Shown here piece by piece: positions 16,725 through 23,701 of a DNA stretch of 34,738 bases. The DNA is from JBNARI01 sp049718765 (GTDB lineage: Bacteria > Bacillota > Sulfobacillia > DUMF01): assembly GCA_049718765.1 (NCBI GenBank), contig JBNARI010000021.1:1-34738 (forward strand), given 5' to 3'. The notes under the pieces are model-generated. The model saw nothing but the letters and a program-made list of their open reading frames with translations. It was not told the origin of the DNA and searched no databases. Both the position numbers and the translations under genes were made by a program. The stretch's first letter is position 1; every line of letters starts with the position of its first letter.

Positions 16725-16973
16725 TTACTTTTGCCTGGGCCTGGCCTCGTTAACCACTATTTCCCTCCCCGACAGCGTTGAGCCGTTCAGCTCCTCGATG
16801 GCCTTTTGCACGTCGGCGTCGTCCACCTCGACGAAGCCAAACCCCCGGGACCGCCCTGTCTCTCGATCGGTAATGATCCGGCAGCTCTTGACGTTCACAT
16901 GGCGGCCGAACACCTTTCTGAGGTCGTCTTCCGTCGTCGACCAGGGCAAGTTCCCCACATACAGCGTCTTCAT
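16725..16973 (-). CDS. RRM-domain RNA-binding protein
   Basis: An 82-aa protein consisting of one RNA recognition motif. RNP2 is LYVGNL at 4-9 and RNP1 is RGFGFVEV at 43-50, with the aromatic positions intact, so RNA binding is likely. Small glycine-poor RRM proteins of this kind are known in cyanobacteria and scattered in other bacteria, where some are linked to cold or stress responses; here the target is unknown. It starts at ATG 16973 with GGAGGG about 10 bases upstream. It sits between nadD and yqeK, which are usually neighbours, so it looks like an insertion into a conserved operon. Confidence 0.93.
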   Translation of the reverse strand: MKTLYVGNLPWSTTEDDLRKVFGRHVNVKSCRIITDRETGRSRGFGFVEVDDADVQKAIEELNGSTLSGREIVVNEARPRQK

Positions 16974-17000
16974 TCATGCATCCCTCCAGGCGGCATTTAT

Positions 17001-17639
17001 CTAGTAAGGCTTATGCCCTACAGACCCGTACAGCTGGTACTTGCGAATGTATTGAAGCACCCTATCTGGAACCAAATACTTCACCGATTTCCCCCGTAGG
17101 AGCCTTTCCCGAATTTCGCTTGAAGATATCGCCACACCGGAGACGCTGTATGGATGGATCTTCCTGAACTTTTCCGGCCCCAGTCGAACTTCCAGCTCTT
17201 GGAGTCTAGCCAGATCGTAACCTGGTCTGGTGACTGCAATGAACTCGCAAGCACGAAACAGGTCATCTACCCGGTACCAGGAATCCACATCCTTAATGGC
17301 GTCTGCGCCGGTGATGAAATACAACCGTGCTTCCGGCCCAAGCGCCTCCCGAAACTCAAGGATGGTTTCGGCTGTGTAGGACACGCCACTGCGATCGATC
17401 TCTGCACGTGAGGCTTCGAACCGAGGGTGGTCAAGCGTAGCCAACAACACCATGTTGTACCTGTGTTCGGCATCGGTAACCTGACGTCCCTGCTTATGAG
17501 GGGGAATACCCGCGGGAACGAAGATCACTCGATCAAGTCCAAAGCCCTCTATTACCTGTTCAGCTGCAACCAGGTGCCCGAGGTGTATCGGATCGAAGGT
17601 ACCCCCCATAACCCCGATACACCGCTCAGTGCCCACCAT
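17001..17639 (-). CDS. nadD: Nicotinate-nucleotide adenylyltransferase
   Basis: A 212-aa NAD biosynthesis enzyme that joins ATP and nicotinate mononucleotide. The nucleotidyltransferase motif GGTFDPIHLGH is at 12-22, followed by FVPAGIPPHKQ, YFITGADAIKDVDSWY and the C-terminal SSSEIRERLLRGKSVKYLVP. The start is the ATG at 17639; it has only a poor ribosome site, and an internal ATG just before GGTFDP would be slightly short for the family. It follows obg by 54 bases in the minus-strand operon. Confidence 0.95.
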   Translation of the reverse strand: MVGTERCIGVMGGTFDPIHLGHLVAAEQVIEGFGLDRVIFVPAGIPPHKQGRQVTDAEHRYNMVLLATLDHPRFEASRAEIDRSGVSYTAETILEFREALGPEARLYFITGADAIKDVDSWYRVDDLFRACEFIAVTRPGYDLARLQELEVRLGPEKFRKIHPYSVSGVAISSSEIRERLLRGKSVKYLVPDRVLQYIRKYQLYGSVGHKPY

Positions 17640-17693
17640 TCAGAGCATCGACCCCTTGGCAAATAAGTATTCAACACAGCGTCCAAAAGTCCT

Positions 17694-18704
17694 TCAACTA
17701 GCTAAGCTTTTCAGCGCGTCCGCAACGCAATACAGCAGTTCGGTTACTCCCTCACCTGTGACTGCGGAAATCCCGAACACCTCAATTCCCCTTTGTTGGC
17801 CAAAAGCCTCCAACCGCTCCAGCGCCTCGCGAGCACCAGGCAAGTCCATTTTGTTGGCTGCAATCACCTGAGGCTTGTGGGAAAGCCCGTGACCGTACCG
17901 CTCAAGCTCCTTGTTCACGATCTCGTAGTTGCCAAGGGGATCACCCTCGGGCGGCACTAAGTCCACCACGTGAACCAGCAACTTGGTCCTCTCCACGTGC
18001 CTGAGAAACTCCAAGCCAAGTCCTTTGCCAGCGCTAGCCCCCTCAATTAGTCCAGGGATGTCTGCAGCTACGAAGGAGCGCCCGTCTGGCAAAGACACCA
18101 CTCCCAGTACCGGGAACTTGGTGGTAAATGGGTAGTCGGCTATCTCAGGCCGGGCAGCAGAAATCCTCGAAAGTAACGTGGACTTGCCTGCATTGGGCAT
18201 GCCAATGATACCCACATCAGCAATGAGCTTTAGCTCAAGGAGGATCCACCTTTCTTCACCAGGCAAACCTTGTTCAGCATACCTGGGCGCCTGGTTTGTG
18301 GCAGTAGCGAACCTGGCATTCCCTCTGCCACCCCTGCCCCCCCTAGCCACAACAAGCCTTTGCCCGTGTGCAGTCAAGTCCCCCAGTACTTGGCCGGTTT
18401 CCGCATCCACCGCCACAGTGCCTACTGGCACTCTGACCACGATGTCCTTGCCGTCAGCCCCATGGCAATTGGAGCCTTTCCCGTGCTCCCCCTTCTCCGC
18501 TTTGAAATGAGCCCTATAGTGGAAGTCAATGAGTGTGGACATCCCCTGGTCTGCCTCTAGGATCACGCTTCCACCGTTTCCCCCGTCTCCACCACTAGGG
18601 CCGCCCTTGGGGACAAACTTCTCCCTGCGGAAGGCCACACAGCCGTTTCCGCCGTCCCCACCCTTGACGTATATCTTCACCCTGTCAACGAAGAGGGGCC
18701 TCAC
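17694..18704 (-). CDS. obg: GTPase Obg (CgtA), short form
   Basis: A 336-aa ribosome-assembly and stress GTPase. The glycine-rich Obg fold fills 1-157 (GGDGGNGCVAFRREK and repeats). The G domain follows: G1 GMPNAGKST at 168-176, G3 DIPGLIEG at 215-222, G4 NKMDLP and G5 ISAVTGEG near 310-325. The protein stops just after the G domain, so the C-terminal OCT domain present in most Firmicute Obg proteins (usually over 420 aa) is absent. The GTG start at 18704 follows GGTGGGATGA and begins one base after the stop of the Spo0B-like gene. Confidence 0.96.
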   Translation of the reverse strand: MRPLFVDRVKIYVKGGDGGNGCVAFRREKFVPKGGPSGGDGGNGGSVILEADQGMSTLIDFHYRAHFKAEKGEHGKGSNCHGADGKDIVVRVPVGTVAVDAETGQVLGDLTAHGQRLVVARGGRGGRGNARFATATNQAPRYAEQGLPGEERWILLELKLIADVGIIGMPNAGKSTLLSRISAARPEIADYPFTTKFPVLGVVSLPDGRSFVAADIPGLIEGASAGKGLGLEFLRHVERTKLLVHVVDLVPPEGDPLGNYEIVNKELERYGHGLSHKPQVIAANKMDLPGAREALERLEAFGQQRGIEVFGISAVTGEGVTELLYCVADALKSLAS

Positions 18705-18705
18705 T

Positions 18706-19203
18706 TCATCCCACCAAGTCTATCCTAACAGTCACCTGGTCCCCATCTCGGCACGCACCAGCCCTTGCTAGCCTCTCAGCAAGGCCGCAGTTGCCTTCTG
18801 CCTGTTGCATCAAGTATCCGGATATTATCACCGCATCACCAAGTTGTAGCTCCATCCTGTAGCACACATGCACCAGTTCTTCCAAGGCTAGCATCAAAGC
18901 GTGTCTGGCTCCCGGGCTCAGGGGATCGAGGCGCTTCAAAACTTGCACGTTAGTGGCCACTCCCTTGAGGGACGCGTGGCCAAGCCACCTCAATATCACA
19001 GCAGCGTCCCTAGGTGCAAGCAAATGCCTGAGGGAACTCCGCGTCCTGACTGTCGCGAATGCTTCAAGTGCAGCCTCCCGGGCCTTCGCCACATCTCCAA
19101 GCTTCAGCCACCCGTCAATTAACTGGAGCTGATTGGAAAACTCGTGGTCCACGTATGACACTAACCAAAGTATGAGGTTGGACTGGCTCTCGTCCAGATC
19201 CAC
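18706..19203 (-). CDS. Spo0B-like phosphotransferase (SpoOB_a domain)
   Basis: A protein of about 165 aa with an N-terminal alpha-helical dimerisation/phosphotransfer domain: YVDHEFSNQLQLIDGWLKLG, where His20 corresponds to the phospho-accepting His of Spo0B (HDWMNKLQLI in Bacillus). Spo0B relays phosphate from Spo0F to Spo0A; in Clostridia, which lack a full relay, the function of such proteins is open. The position between rpmA and obg matches Bacillus spo0B. I choose GTG 19203 with AAGGG 7 bases before it; a TTG at 19245 would start inside the hairpin that follows rpmA. Confidence 0.85.
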   Translation of the reverse strand: MDLDESQSNLILWLVSYVDHEFSNQLQLIDGWLKLGDVAKAREAALEAFATVRTRSSLRHLLAPRDAAVILRWLGHASLKGVATNVQVLKRLDPLSPGARHALMLALEELVHVCYRMELQLGDAVIISGYLMQQAEGNCGLAERLARAGACRDGDQVTVRIDLVG

Positions 19204-19231
19204 CAACGTGCCCTTGGACCCCCTATTCAAA

Positions 19232-19257
19232 GAGCCTGGCCTCAACAGGCCAGGCTC
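19232..19257 (-). terminator. Hairpin after rpmA, probable attenuating terminator
   Basis: A perfect 10-bp GC-rich stem, GAGCCTGGCC with GGCCAGGCTC, around TGTTGA, followed on the minus strand by TTTGAAT. The U-run is only three long, so partial read-through into the Spo0B-like gene and obg is expected. This would give more L21/L27 message than downstream message. Confidence 0.65.
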
Positions 19258-19272
19258 AAATCAAGAGCTCTT

Positions 19273-19539
19273 TCAAGTAGTGGCTGGCGCCTCTGGAAGG
19301 ACGCTGACGATCCTCTTCCCTTTCCTCGTTCCAAAGCACACGTAACCATCTATCTTTGCAAACAGCGTGTAATCCCCACCCACGCCCACGTTCACGCCAG
19401 GGTGGACCTTTGTGCCAACCTGCCTCACGAGAATCGAACCAGCCGTGACGAACTCCTTGTCAAAGGCCTTGACCCCCAACCGTTTGGAATGGCTGTCCCG
19501 CCCGTTGCGAGAACTACCAACGCCTTTCTTGTGAGCCAT
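19273..19539 (-). CDS. rpmA: 50S ribosomal protein L27
   Basis: An 88-aa L27: AHKKGVGSSRNGRDSHSKRLG at the N-terminus, then GSILVRQVGTKVHPG. Most Firmicutes make L27 with an N-terminal extension that the protease Prp removes, and carry prp between rplU and rpmA. Here the protein begins directly at MAHKKG and rpmA starts one base after the rplU stop, with no room for prp. This resembles the Gram-negative arrangement. Confidence 0.97.
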   Translation of the reverse strand: MAHKKGVGSSRNGRDSHSKRLGVKAFDKEFVTAGSILVRQVGTKVHPGVNVGVGGDYTLFAKIDGYVCFGTRKGKRIVSVLPEAPATT

Positions 19540-19884
19540 TCAGTTCACCCCGCTTTCAGTGCCGCCTTGCCCTAACGAGATTGCCCCAATCTTGAGGCTG
19601 GTGAACGGCTGCCTGTGGCCATAGCGCCTGCGGTAATTCACCTTGTGCCTGTACTTGAACACCAAGATTTTGGGAGCCTTGCCCTGCTTAATGATGTCTG
19701 CCGTGACAGAGGCACCTTCGACGTACGGCCTTCCAACTACGGTTCGCCCGTCATCAGTTTGTACAAACAACACCTTGTCCAAGGTTACAACCGAGCCGGG
19801 CTCCCCAGGAAGCTTCTCAACCCATATCACGTCACCTGGCGAGACTTTGTATTGCTTCCCCCCGGTCTCCACTATAGCGTACAT
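19540..19884 (-). CDS. rplU: 50S ribosomal protein L21
   Basis: A 114-aa L21: YAIVETGGKQYKVSPGDVIWVEKL at the start and KAPKILVFKYRHKVNYRRRYGHRQPFT near the end. About 10 extra residues follow the usual end. The ATG at 19884 has a GAGGTGA site 6-7 bases upstream; a start at 19911 would add nine residues unlike L21. It has its own promoter and a structured leader (see 19910-19999). Confidence 0.97.
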   Translation of the reverse strand: MYAIVETGGKQYKVSPGDVIWVEKLPGEPGSVVTLDKVLFVQTDDGRTVVGRPYVEGASVTADIIKQGKAPKILVFKYRHKVNYRRRYGHRQPFTSLKIGAISLGQGGTESGVN

Positions 19885-19909
19885 CCGATTCACCTCACAC
19901 CCTCGCCTC

Positions 19910-19954
19910 AACCGCAGGTAGGCGTTGGGCCTTTTGCACCTGCTGAGAGCGGTT
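19910..19954 (-). promoter_or_regulatory. Structured leader of rplU (L21 leader-like)
   Basis: On the minus strand AACC (19954-19951) pairs with GGTT (19913-19910), and GCAGGT (19943-19938) pairs with ACCTGC (19919-19914), with a 5' bulge GCTCTCA between the two helices. It lies between the rplU promoter and the rplU ribosome site, where Firmicutes carry the L21 leader that is thought to mediate feedback by the ribosomal protein. I have not compared it with the Rfam model. Confidence 0.6.
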
Positions 19955-19970
19955 TAAGAAAGCACGTTTC

Positions 19971-19999
19971 ATTCTAACATTGGCCCTCGCCAGCGTCAA
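19971..19999 (-). promoter_or_regulatory. Sigma-A promoter for rplU-rpmA and downstream genes
   Basis: Minus strand: TTGACG at 19999-19994 and TAGAAT at 19976-19971, spaced by 17 bases. It overlaps the last codons and stop of leuS, so the ribosomal genes can be expressed independently of the T-box that controls leuS. Confidence 0.8.
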
Positions 20000-22472
20000 C
20001 TTTGGTCGCCACGCTCACAAGCTTGTCAGGCACGCAAACCACCTTCATTATCTCTCTACCCTGGAGCCACTTTTTCACCTTGTCGGCGTTCAGGGCCACC
20101 TGCTCCAGCTGCTTGGGTTCGAGTCCAGCCCTAACTCGGATCTTGTCCCGAACCTTGCCATCGATTTGAACCACGACGGTGACCGTGTCTGCCCGCAAGG
20201 CCTCTTCCTCGTATTTGGGCCAGCTTTCAAGGTGAATGCTCGTCCCATGCCCAAGCTTGCTCCAGAGTTCCTCTGCAATGTGGGGTGCAAAGGGCGCAAG
20301 CATGAGCAACAGTTTCTCAACTCCATCCCTCAGCAACTGGGTGTTGCGCTTTTCCGCCGGTACCCTTTCAAGGTAGGAGTACATATTGTTTACAAGCTCC
20401 ATCAGAGCCGCAATCGCCGTGTTGAAGCTAAAGCGGTTCTCGATGTCGTTGGTTACACGCCGCAGGGTAGCATGAATTGCCCTGTAGAGCTGAGCGTCTT
20501 CCTCGGAACGCTCCCCATTGGGCCCACCTCCCTGCTGGCTTTCGAGCACAGCACCAACCAAGCGCCATACCCTGTTCAGGAACCTTGAGCAACCTTCCAC
20601 GCCCGTGTCGCTCCACTCAAGTTCCTTTTCGGGCGGCGCCGCAAACAAGATGAACAACCTGGCAGTGTCGGCGCCATACTTGGCCACAATTTCGTCGGGC
20701 GCCACAATGTTACCTTTGGACTTGGACATTACGGCGCCCTCTTTAAGCACCATGCCCTGAGTGAGCAAATTGGTGAATGGTTCCACTTCTTTGGTCAGGC
20801 CAGCGTCGTGCAGCACCTTGGTGAAGAAGCGGGAGTAGAGCAGATGCAGCACTGCGTGTTCTATCCCACCGATGTACTGGTCCACTGGCATCCAGTAGTC
20901 CACCGCAGGTTTGGCGAAGGGGCCCGTGGTCTCCTTGGGAGAGCAGTAACGGTAGTAATACCACGACGAGCAGATGAACGTGTCCATGGTGTCCGTCTCG
21001 CGGGTCGCCGGTCCCCTACACTTTGGACAACTCGTCTCCACGAACTCCTTGCAGGTTCGAAGGGGAGATATTTGCCCTGGCTCAAAGGACACGTTCTCAG
21101 GCAGCAACACAGGAAGCTGATCTTCCGGGACAGGCACAATGCCACACCGATCGCAGTAAACGATGGGGATCGGAGCACCCCAGTACCGCTGCCTGGATAT
21201 GAGCCAGTCCCGCAACCTGTAGTTGACCGCCCTCTTCCCAATGCCATGCTCCTCAGCGTACTTGGCAACTGCCTCCTTGCCTTCTGCCACCCAGAGCCCA
21301 TCGAACTGCCCTGAGTTAACCATATACCCGTCACCGTCGTACGCCCGACTCATGGTGGCAGCGTCAAGGGAACCGCTGGGGTCTTGAATAACCACCCTGA
21401 TGGGCAGACCGTGCTTCTTGGCGAACTCGAAGTCCCTCTGATCATGAGCTGGCACTCCCATCACAGCCCCTGTGCCGTACTCCACCAGTACGTAGTCTGC
21501 CACCCATATGGGCACTTCTTCGCCGTTCATAGGGTTGATGGCGTAGGCACCGGTAAACATGCCCTCTTTCTCTCTTTCCGTGGACGTCCTCACGATCTCC
21601 GACATGTTGCGGCACTTCTCCGCAAAGGCAGCAACCTTCCTTTCATACTCTGTGCCAGCCAATATCTCCTTGAGCAGTGGGTGCTCAGGGGCGAAAACCA
21701 CAAACGTCACCCCAAAGATAGTGTCCTGCCTGGTGGTGAAAACCTTGAACTTTTTGGGAGAGCCCTTGATACCGAACTCGAACTCAACCCCTTCGCTTCG
21801 GCCAATCCAGTTCTCCTGCATCACCCTGACCTGCTCTGGCCAGCCTTTGAGTAGCTTGAGGTCTTCCAGCAACCGGTCAGCATAAGCGGTGATCTTCAAG
21901 AACCACTGTTCTAGCTCTGTCTTGGTCACCGGGCTATGGCAACGCCAGCACTCCCCGTCGATAACCTGTTCGTTTGCAAGCACAGTCTTGCACGAAGGGC
22001 ACCAGTTCACCAGGGCACGCTTCTTGTACGCAAGGCCCCGCTTGAACATGAGGAGGAACAACCATTGAGTCCACCTGTAATACCTAGGATCACAAGTGGC
22101 CACCTCCCTGTCCCAGTCGTAGCTGATGCCGAGCCTTTTCAGCTGGCGCCTCATATTCGCTATGTTGTTCCACGTCCACGTAGCAGGGTGAATTCCTCTC
22201 TTGATTGCAGCGTTTTCTGCTGGCATTCCAAAAGCATCCCATCCCATGGGATGCAGCACGTTGAATCCCCGCATGCGCTTGAACCGTGCAACCACGTCGC
22301 CGATAGAGTAGTTGCGCACGTGGCCCATGTGCAGGTCCCCTGAAGGGTATGGGAACATCTCCAAGCAGTAGTACTTGGGCTTATTGGGGTCTTCAAACAC
22401 CTTGTAGATTTGCCACTTTTCCCATTGGCTCTGCCATTTGGTCTCTATGGCCTCGAAGTCGTACCTCTCCAC
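19974..22472 (-). CDS. leuS: Leucyl-tRNA synthetase
   Basis: An 832-aa class I aminoacyl-tRNA synthetase. The HIGH motif is HMGH at 48-51 (PYPSGDLHMGHVRNYSIGD), the KMSKS motif is VMSKSKGN at about 580, and the editing (CP1) domain lies between them, including VPAHDQRDFEFAKKHGLP. A zinc-type segment WCPSCKTVLANEQV is present. The start is the GTG at 22472, preceded by GGGAGGCGG; a TTG at 22493 would add seven residues. Expression is controlled by a Leu-specific T-box leader that also contains a tRNA-Ala gene. In many Clostridia leuS follows rsfS; here it stands at the other end of that operon. Confidence 0.97.
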   Translation of the reverse strand: MERYDFEAIETKWQSQWEKWQIYKVFEDPNKPKYYCLEMFPYPSGDLHMGHVRNYSIGDVVARFKRMRGFNVLHPMGWDAFGMPAENAAIKRGIHPATWTWNNIANMRRQLKRLGISYDWDREVATCDPRYYRWTQWLFLLMFKRGLAYKKRALVNWCPSCKTVLANEQVIDGECWRCHSPVTKTELEQWFLKITAYADRLLEDLKLLKGWPEQVRVMQENWIGRSEGVEFEFGIKGSPKKFKVFTTRQDTIFGVTFVVFAPEHPLLKEILAGTEYERKVAAFAEKCRNMSEIVRTSTEREKEGMFTGAYAINPMNGEEVPIWVADYVLVEYGTGAVMGVPAHDQRDFEFAKKHGLPIRVVIQDPSGSLDAATMSRAYDGDGYMVNSGQFDGLWVAEGKEAVAKYAEEHGIGKRAVNYRLRDWLISRQRYWGAPIPIVYCDRCGIVPVPEDQLPVLLPENVSFEPGQISPLRTCKEFVETSCPKCRGPATRETDTMDTFICSSWYYYRYCSPKETTGPFAKPAVDYWMPVDQYIGGIEHAVLHLLYSRFFTKVLHDAGLTKEVEPFTNLLTQGMVLKEGAVMSKSKGNIVAPDEIVAKYGADTARLFILFAAPPEKELEWSDTGVEGCSRFLNRVWRLVGAVLESQQGGGPNGERSEEDAQLYRAIHATLRRVTNDIENRFSFNTAIAALMELVNNMYSYLERVPAEKRNTQLLRDGVEKLLLMLAPFAPHIAEELWSKLGHGTSIHLESWPKYEEEALRADTVTVVVQIDGKVRDKIRVRAGLEPKQLEQVALNADKVKKWLQGREIMKVVCVPDKLVSVATKVDAGEGQC

Positions 22473-22513
22473 ACAACCGCCTCCCTGCACCAACCGCCAT
22501 GACTCAGCTATAT

Positions 22514-22544
22514 AAAAAGCCCTCGCCCACGAAGGGGCGAGAGC
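22514..22544 (-). terminator. T-box-controlled intrinsic terminator of leuS
   Basis: GCTCTCGCCC (22544-22535) pairs with GGGCGAGGGC (22528-22519) including one U-G pair, followed by TTTTT (22518-22514). The 5' arm overlaps sequence needed to close the antiterminator (CGCCCC pairing with AGGG), as expected of a T-box switch. Confidence 0.93.
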
Positions 22545-22586
22545 ATTGGTTCCCGCGGTACCACCCTAGCTTCAGGACATACAAAA

Positions 22587-22662
22587 TGGTGGAGCTGATG
22601 GGATTCGAACCCACGACCTCATGAATGCCATTCATGCGCTCTCCCAACTGAGCTACAGCCCC
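22587..22662 (-). tRNA. tRNA-Ala (anticodon GGC), CCA encoded
   Basis: A complete cloverleaf: acceptor GGGGCTG/CAGCTCC with the G3-U70 pair that identifies alanine tRNA, D arm GCTC/GAGC, anticodon stem CATGA/TCATG with loop ATGGCAT (anticodon GGC, A32-U38), T arm GTGGG TTCGAAT CCCAT, discriminator A and encoded CCA. No defect is visible. It lies in the same orientation as, and inside, the leuS T-box leader, 19 bases before the T-box motif, with no terminator or separate promoter seen between it and Stem I. Confidence 0.97.
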
Positions 22663-22838
22663 ACTCCTGCACTCTGGCTGCTATAACGCGCAGCGCGCGG
22701 CGCCAGCTACAGAGGACACCCTCCTTCACCGCGCTGCTCCAGAGCGAGAAACCCTGCTCAGCCCACTGGCTCGCACCATCCGCCAGCTCTCTGAGAACCT
22801 TCGCAAGGGCCCTCTCCTTCATTGCAATTGCAGTTTCA

Positions 22839-22866
22839 ATTATACCGCCAACTTCATGCATGTCAA
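22839..22866 (-). promoter_or_regulatory. Consensus sigma-A promoter of the T-box/tRNA-Ala/leuS transcript
   Basis: Minus strand: TTGACA at 22866-22861 and TATAAT at 22844-22839, both perfect, with 16-base spacing. Transcription would begin near 22831, just upstream of Stem I. The space back to arsC (22867-23042) holds no gene that I can support, only a GTTTAG/CTAAAC inverted repeat near 23005-23023. Confidence 0.88.
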
Positions 22867-23042
22867 GGCAAATGGGTTGGGTTGGCAAGGCTCTGTGAGG
22901 CATGAATGGCATGCGGCGCTCACATCGTGGCAAAGCCTTCCAATGCTCGACTGCTTGCTGCCCAATGCACACAAGGCGTCGTCTCCGCGCGCGTTGTGCC
23001 GGTGTTTAGGTAACTTCTAAACCGCGCCCAGTAAGGTGCCTG

Positions 23043-23480
23043 CTAGTCTTTTACATAGCCAAGCGTTTGCCCCAACTCAAGCGTGCGCTCCCTGATTTGA
23101 TCGCGGACGCTCCGGAATACCTCCATAACCTGCTCTTCCGTCCCCACAGCCCTAGCAGGATCGGGCAAAGGCCAGTGAAACTTCTTGACGGTGCCGGGCA
23201 CAGCCACGCAACGTTCCTCAGCATCCCCACATAACGTAACTACCACATCCATGGAGTTCAAGAGTTCCGGGTCAAGCGGCTTGGATTGTTGTTTAGAAAT
23301 GTCTATACCCGCTTCCGCCATCACCTTTATAGCCAAGGGATGAACCCCTTTTGGCTCCAAACCCGCGCTATAGACCTCGCACCCAGAAAGAAGGTGCCGT
23401 GCAAATCCTTCCGCCATTTGACTTCTACATGAATTACCGGTGCATAAGAACATGATACGTAGTTGTTTGGCTAGGTTCAA
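23043..23480 (-). CDS. arsC: Thioredoxin-coupled arsenate reductase (LMW phosphatase fold)
   Basis: A 145-aa protein of the low-molecular-weight phosphatase superfamily. The P-loop is CTGNSCRS (Cys13 to Ser20), and the redox pair Cys84 and Cys91 in TLCGDAEERC has the spacing of the Cys82/Cys89 pair of the staphylococcal enzyme, so this is the thioredoxin-type ArsC rather than a plain phosphatase. WPLPDPARA is also typical. It reduces arsenate to arsenite. The start appears to be TTG at 23480 with GAGGTGATGG upstream. No arsR or arsenite exporter is seen beside it, so it is a lone detoxification gene here. Confidence 0.93.
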   Translation of the reverse strand: MNLAKQLRIMFLCTGNSCRSQMAEGFARHLLSGCEVYSAGLEPKGVHPLAIKVMAEAGIDISKQQSKPLDPELLNSMDVVVTLCGDAEERCVAVPGTVKKFHWPLPDPARAVGTEEQVMEVFRSVRDQIRERTLELGQTLGYVKD

Positions 23481-23597
23481 CTTCCATCACCTCTGTCTCG
23501 TCCAATTTGCATGTGGCCCGGATAACCTTCTCGTGCCGCCCCTTGTCGCGCCAGAATGTTCAGTACTCACAAGGCTTGGTGCACGCAATCATAACTC

Positions 23598-23616
23598 CGC
23601 TAGCAACATACTAGCG
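23598..23616. repeat. Inverted repeat upstream of arsC
   Basis: CGCTAG and CTAGCG flank a 7-base spacer, in the 221-base gap between the SpoIVFB-like gene and arsC, about 120 bases before the arsC start. It could be an operator for a repressor of arsC or a small hairpin; nothing in the sequence decides between them, and I found no clear promoter in this gap. Confidence 0.35.
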
Positions 23617-23701
23617 TATCGGGCATCTGCCACGTACACCAACTTGTCCAATCACAGCGTGGAACCGCAACAAGGGCCAATTGACATCTGAGCACTGAAG
23701 C

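Larger units (their letters stand above)
22514..22831 (-). promoter_or_regulatory. Leu T-box riboswitch of leuS, interrupted by a tRNA gene
   Basis: On the minus strand the leader has Stem I with the AGAGAGC motif (about 22792), the distal GATGGTGCGAGCC element (22780-22768) and the specifier CTC (22748-22746). The specifier is followed by GCTCTGGAGC, which aligns in spacing with the segment after the specifier of glyQS leaders. A strong GC-rich hairpin follows at about 22738-22690 (GCAGCGCGG with CCGCGC..TGC). Then comes a whole tRNA-Ala gene (22662-22587), and only after it the T-box motif AGGGTGGTACCGCGGG (22567-22552), whose TGGT bulge fits the ACCA end of tRNA-Leu, and the terminator. 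CTC is a leucine codon and the gene is leuS. Without the tRNA, the specifier-to-T-box distance would be about 103 bases, a normal value. Confidence 0.88.

Noticed and set aside
22619..22972. A 117-codon minus-strand frame over the leuS leader
   Set aside because: It runs through the consensus promoter, Stem I and into the tRNA-Ala gene, so it is not coding.
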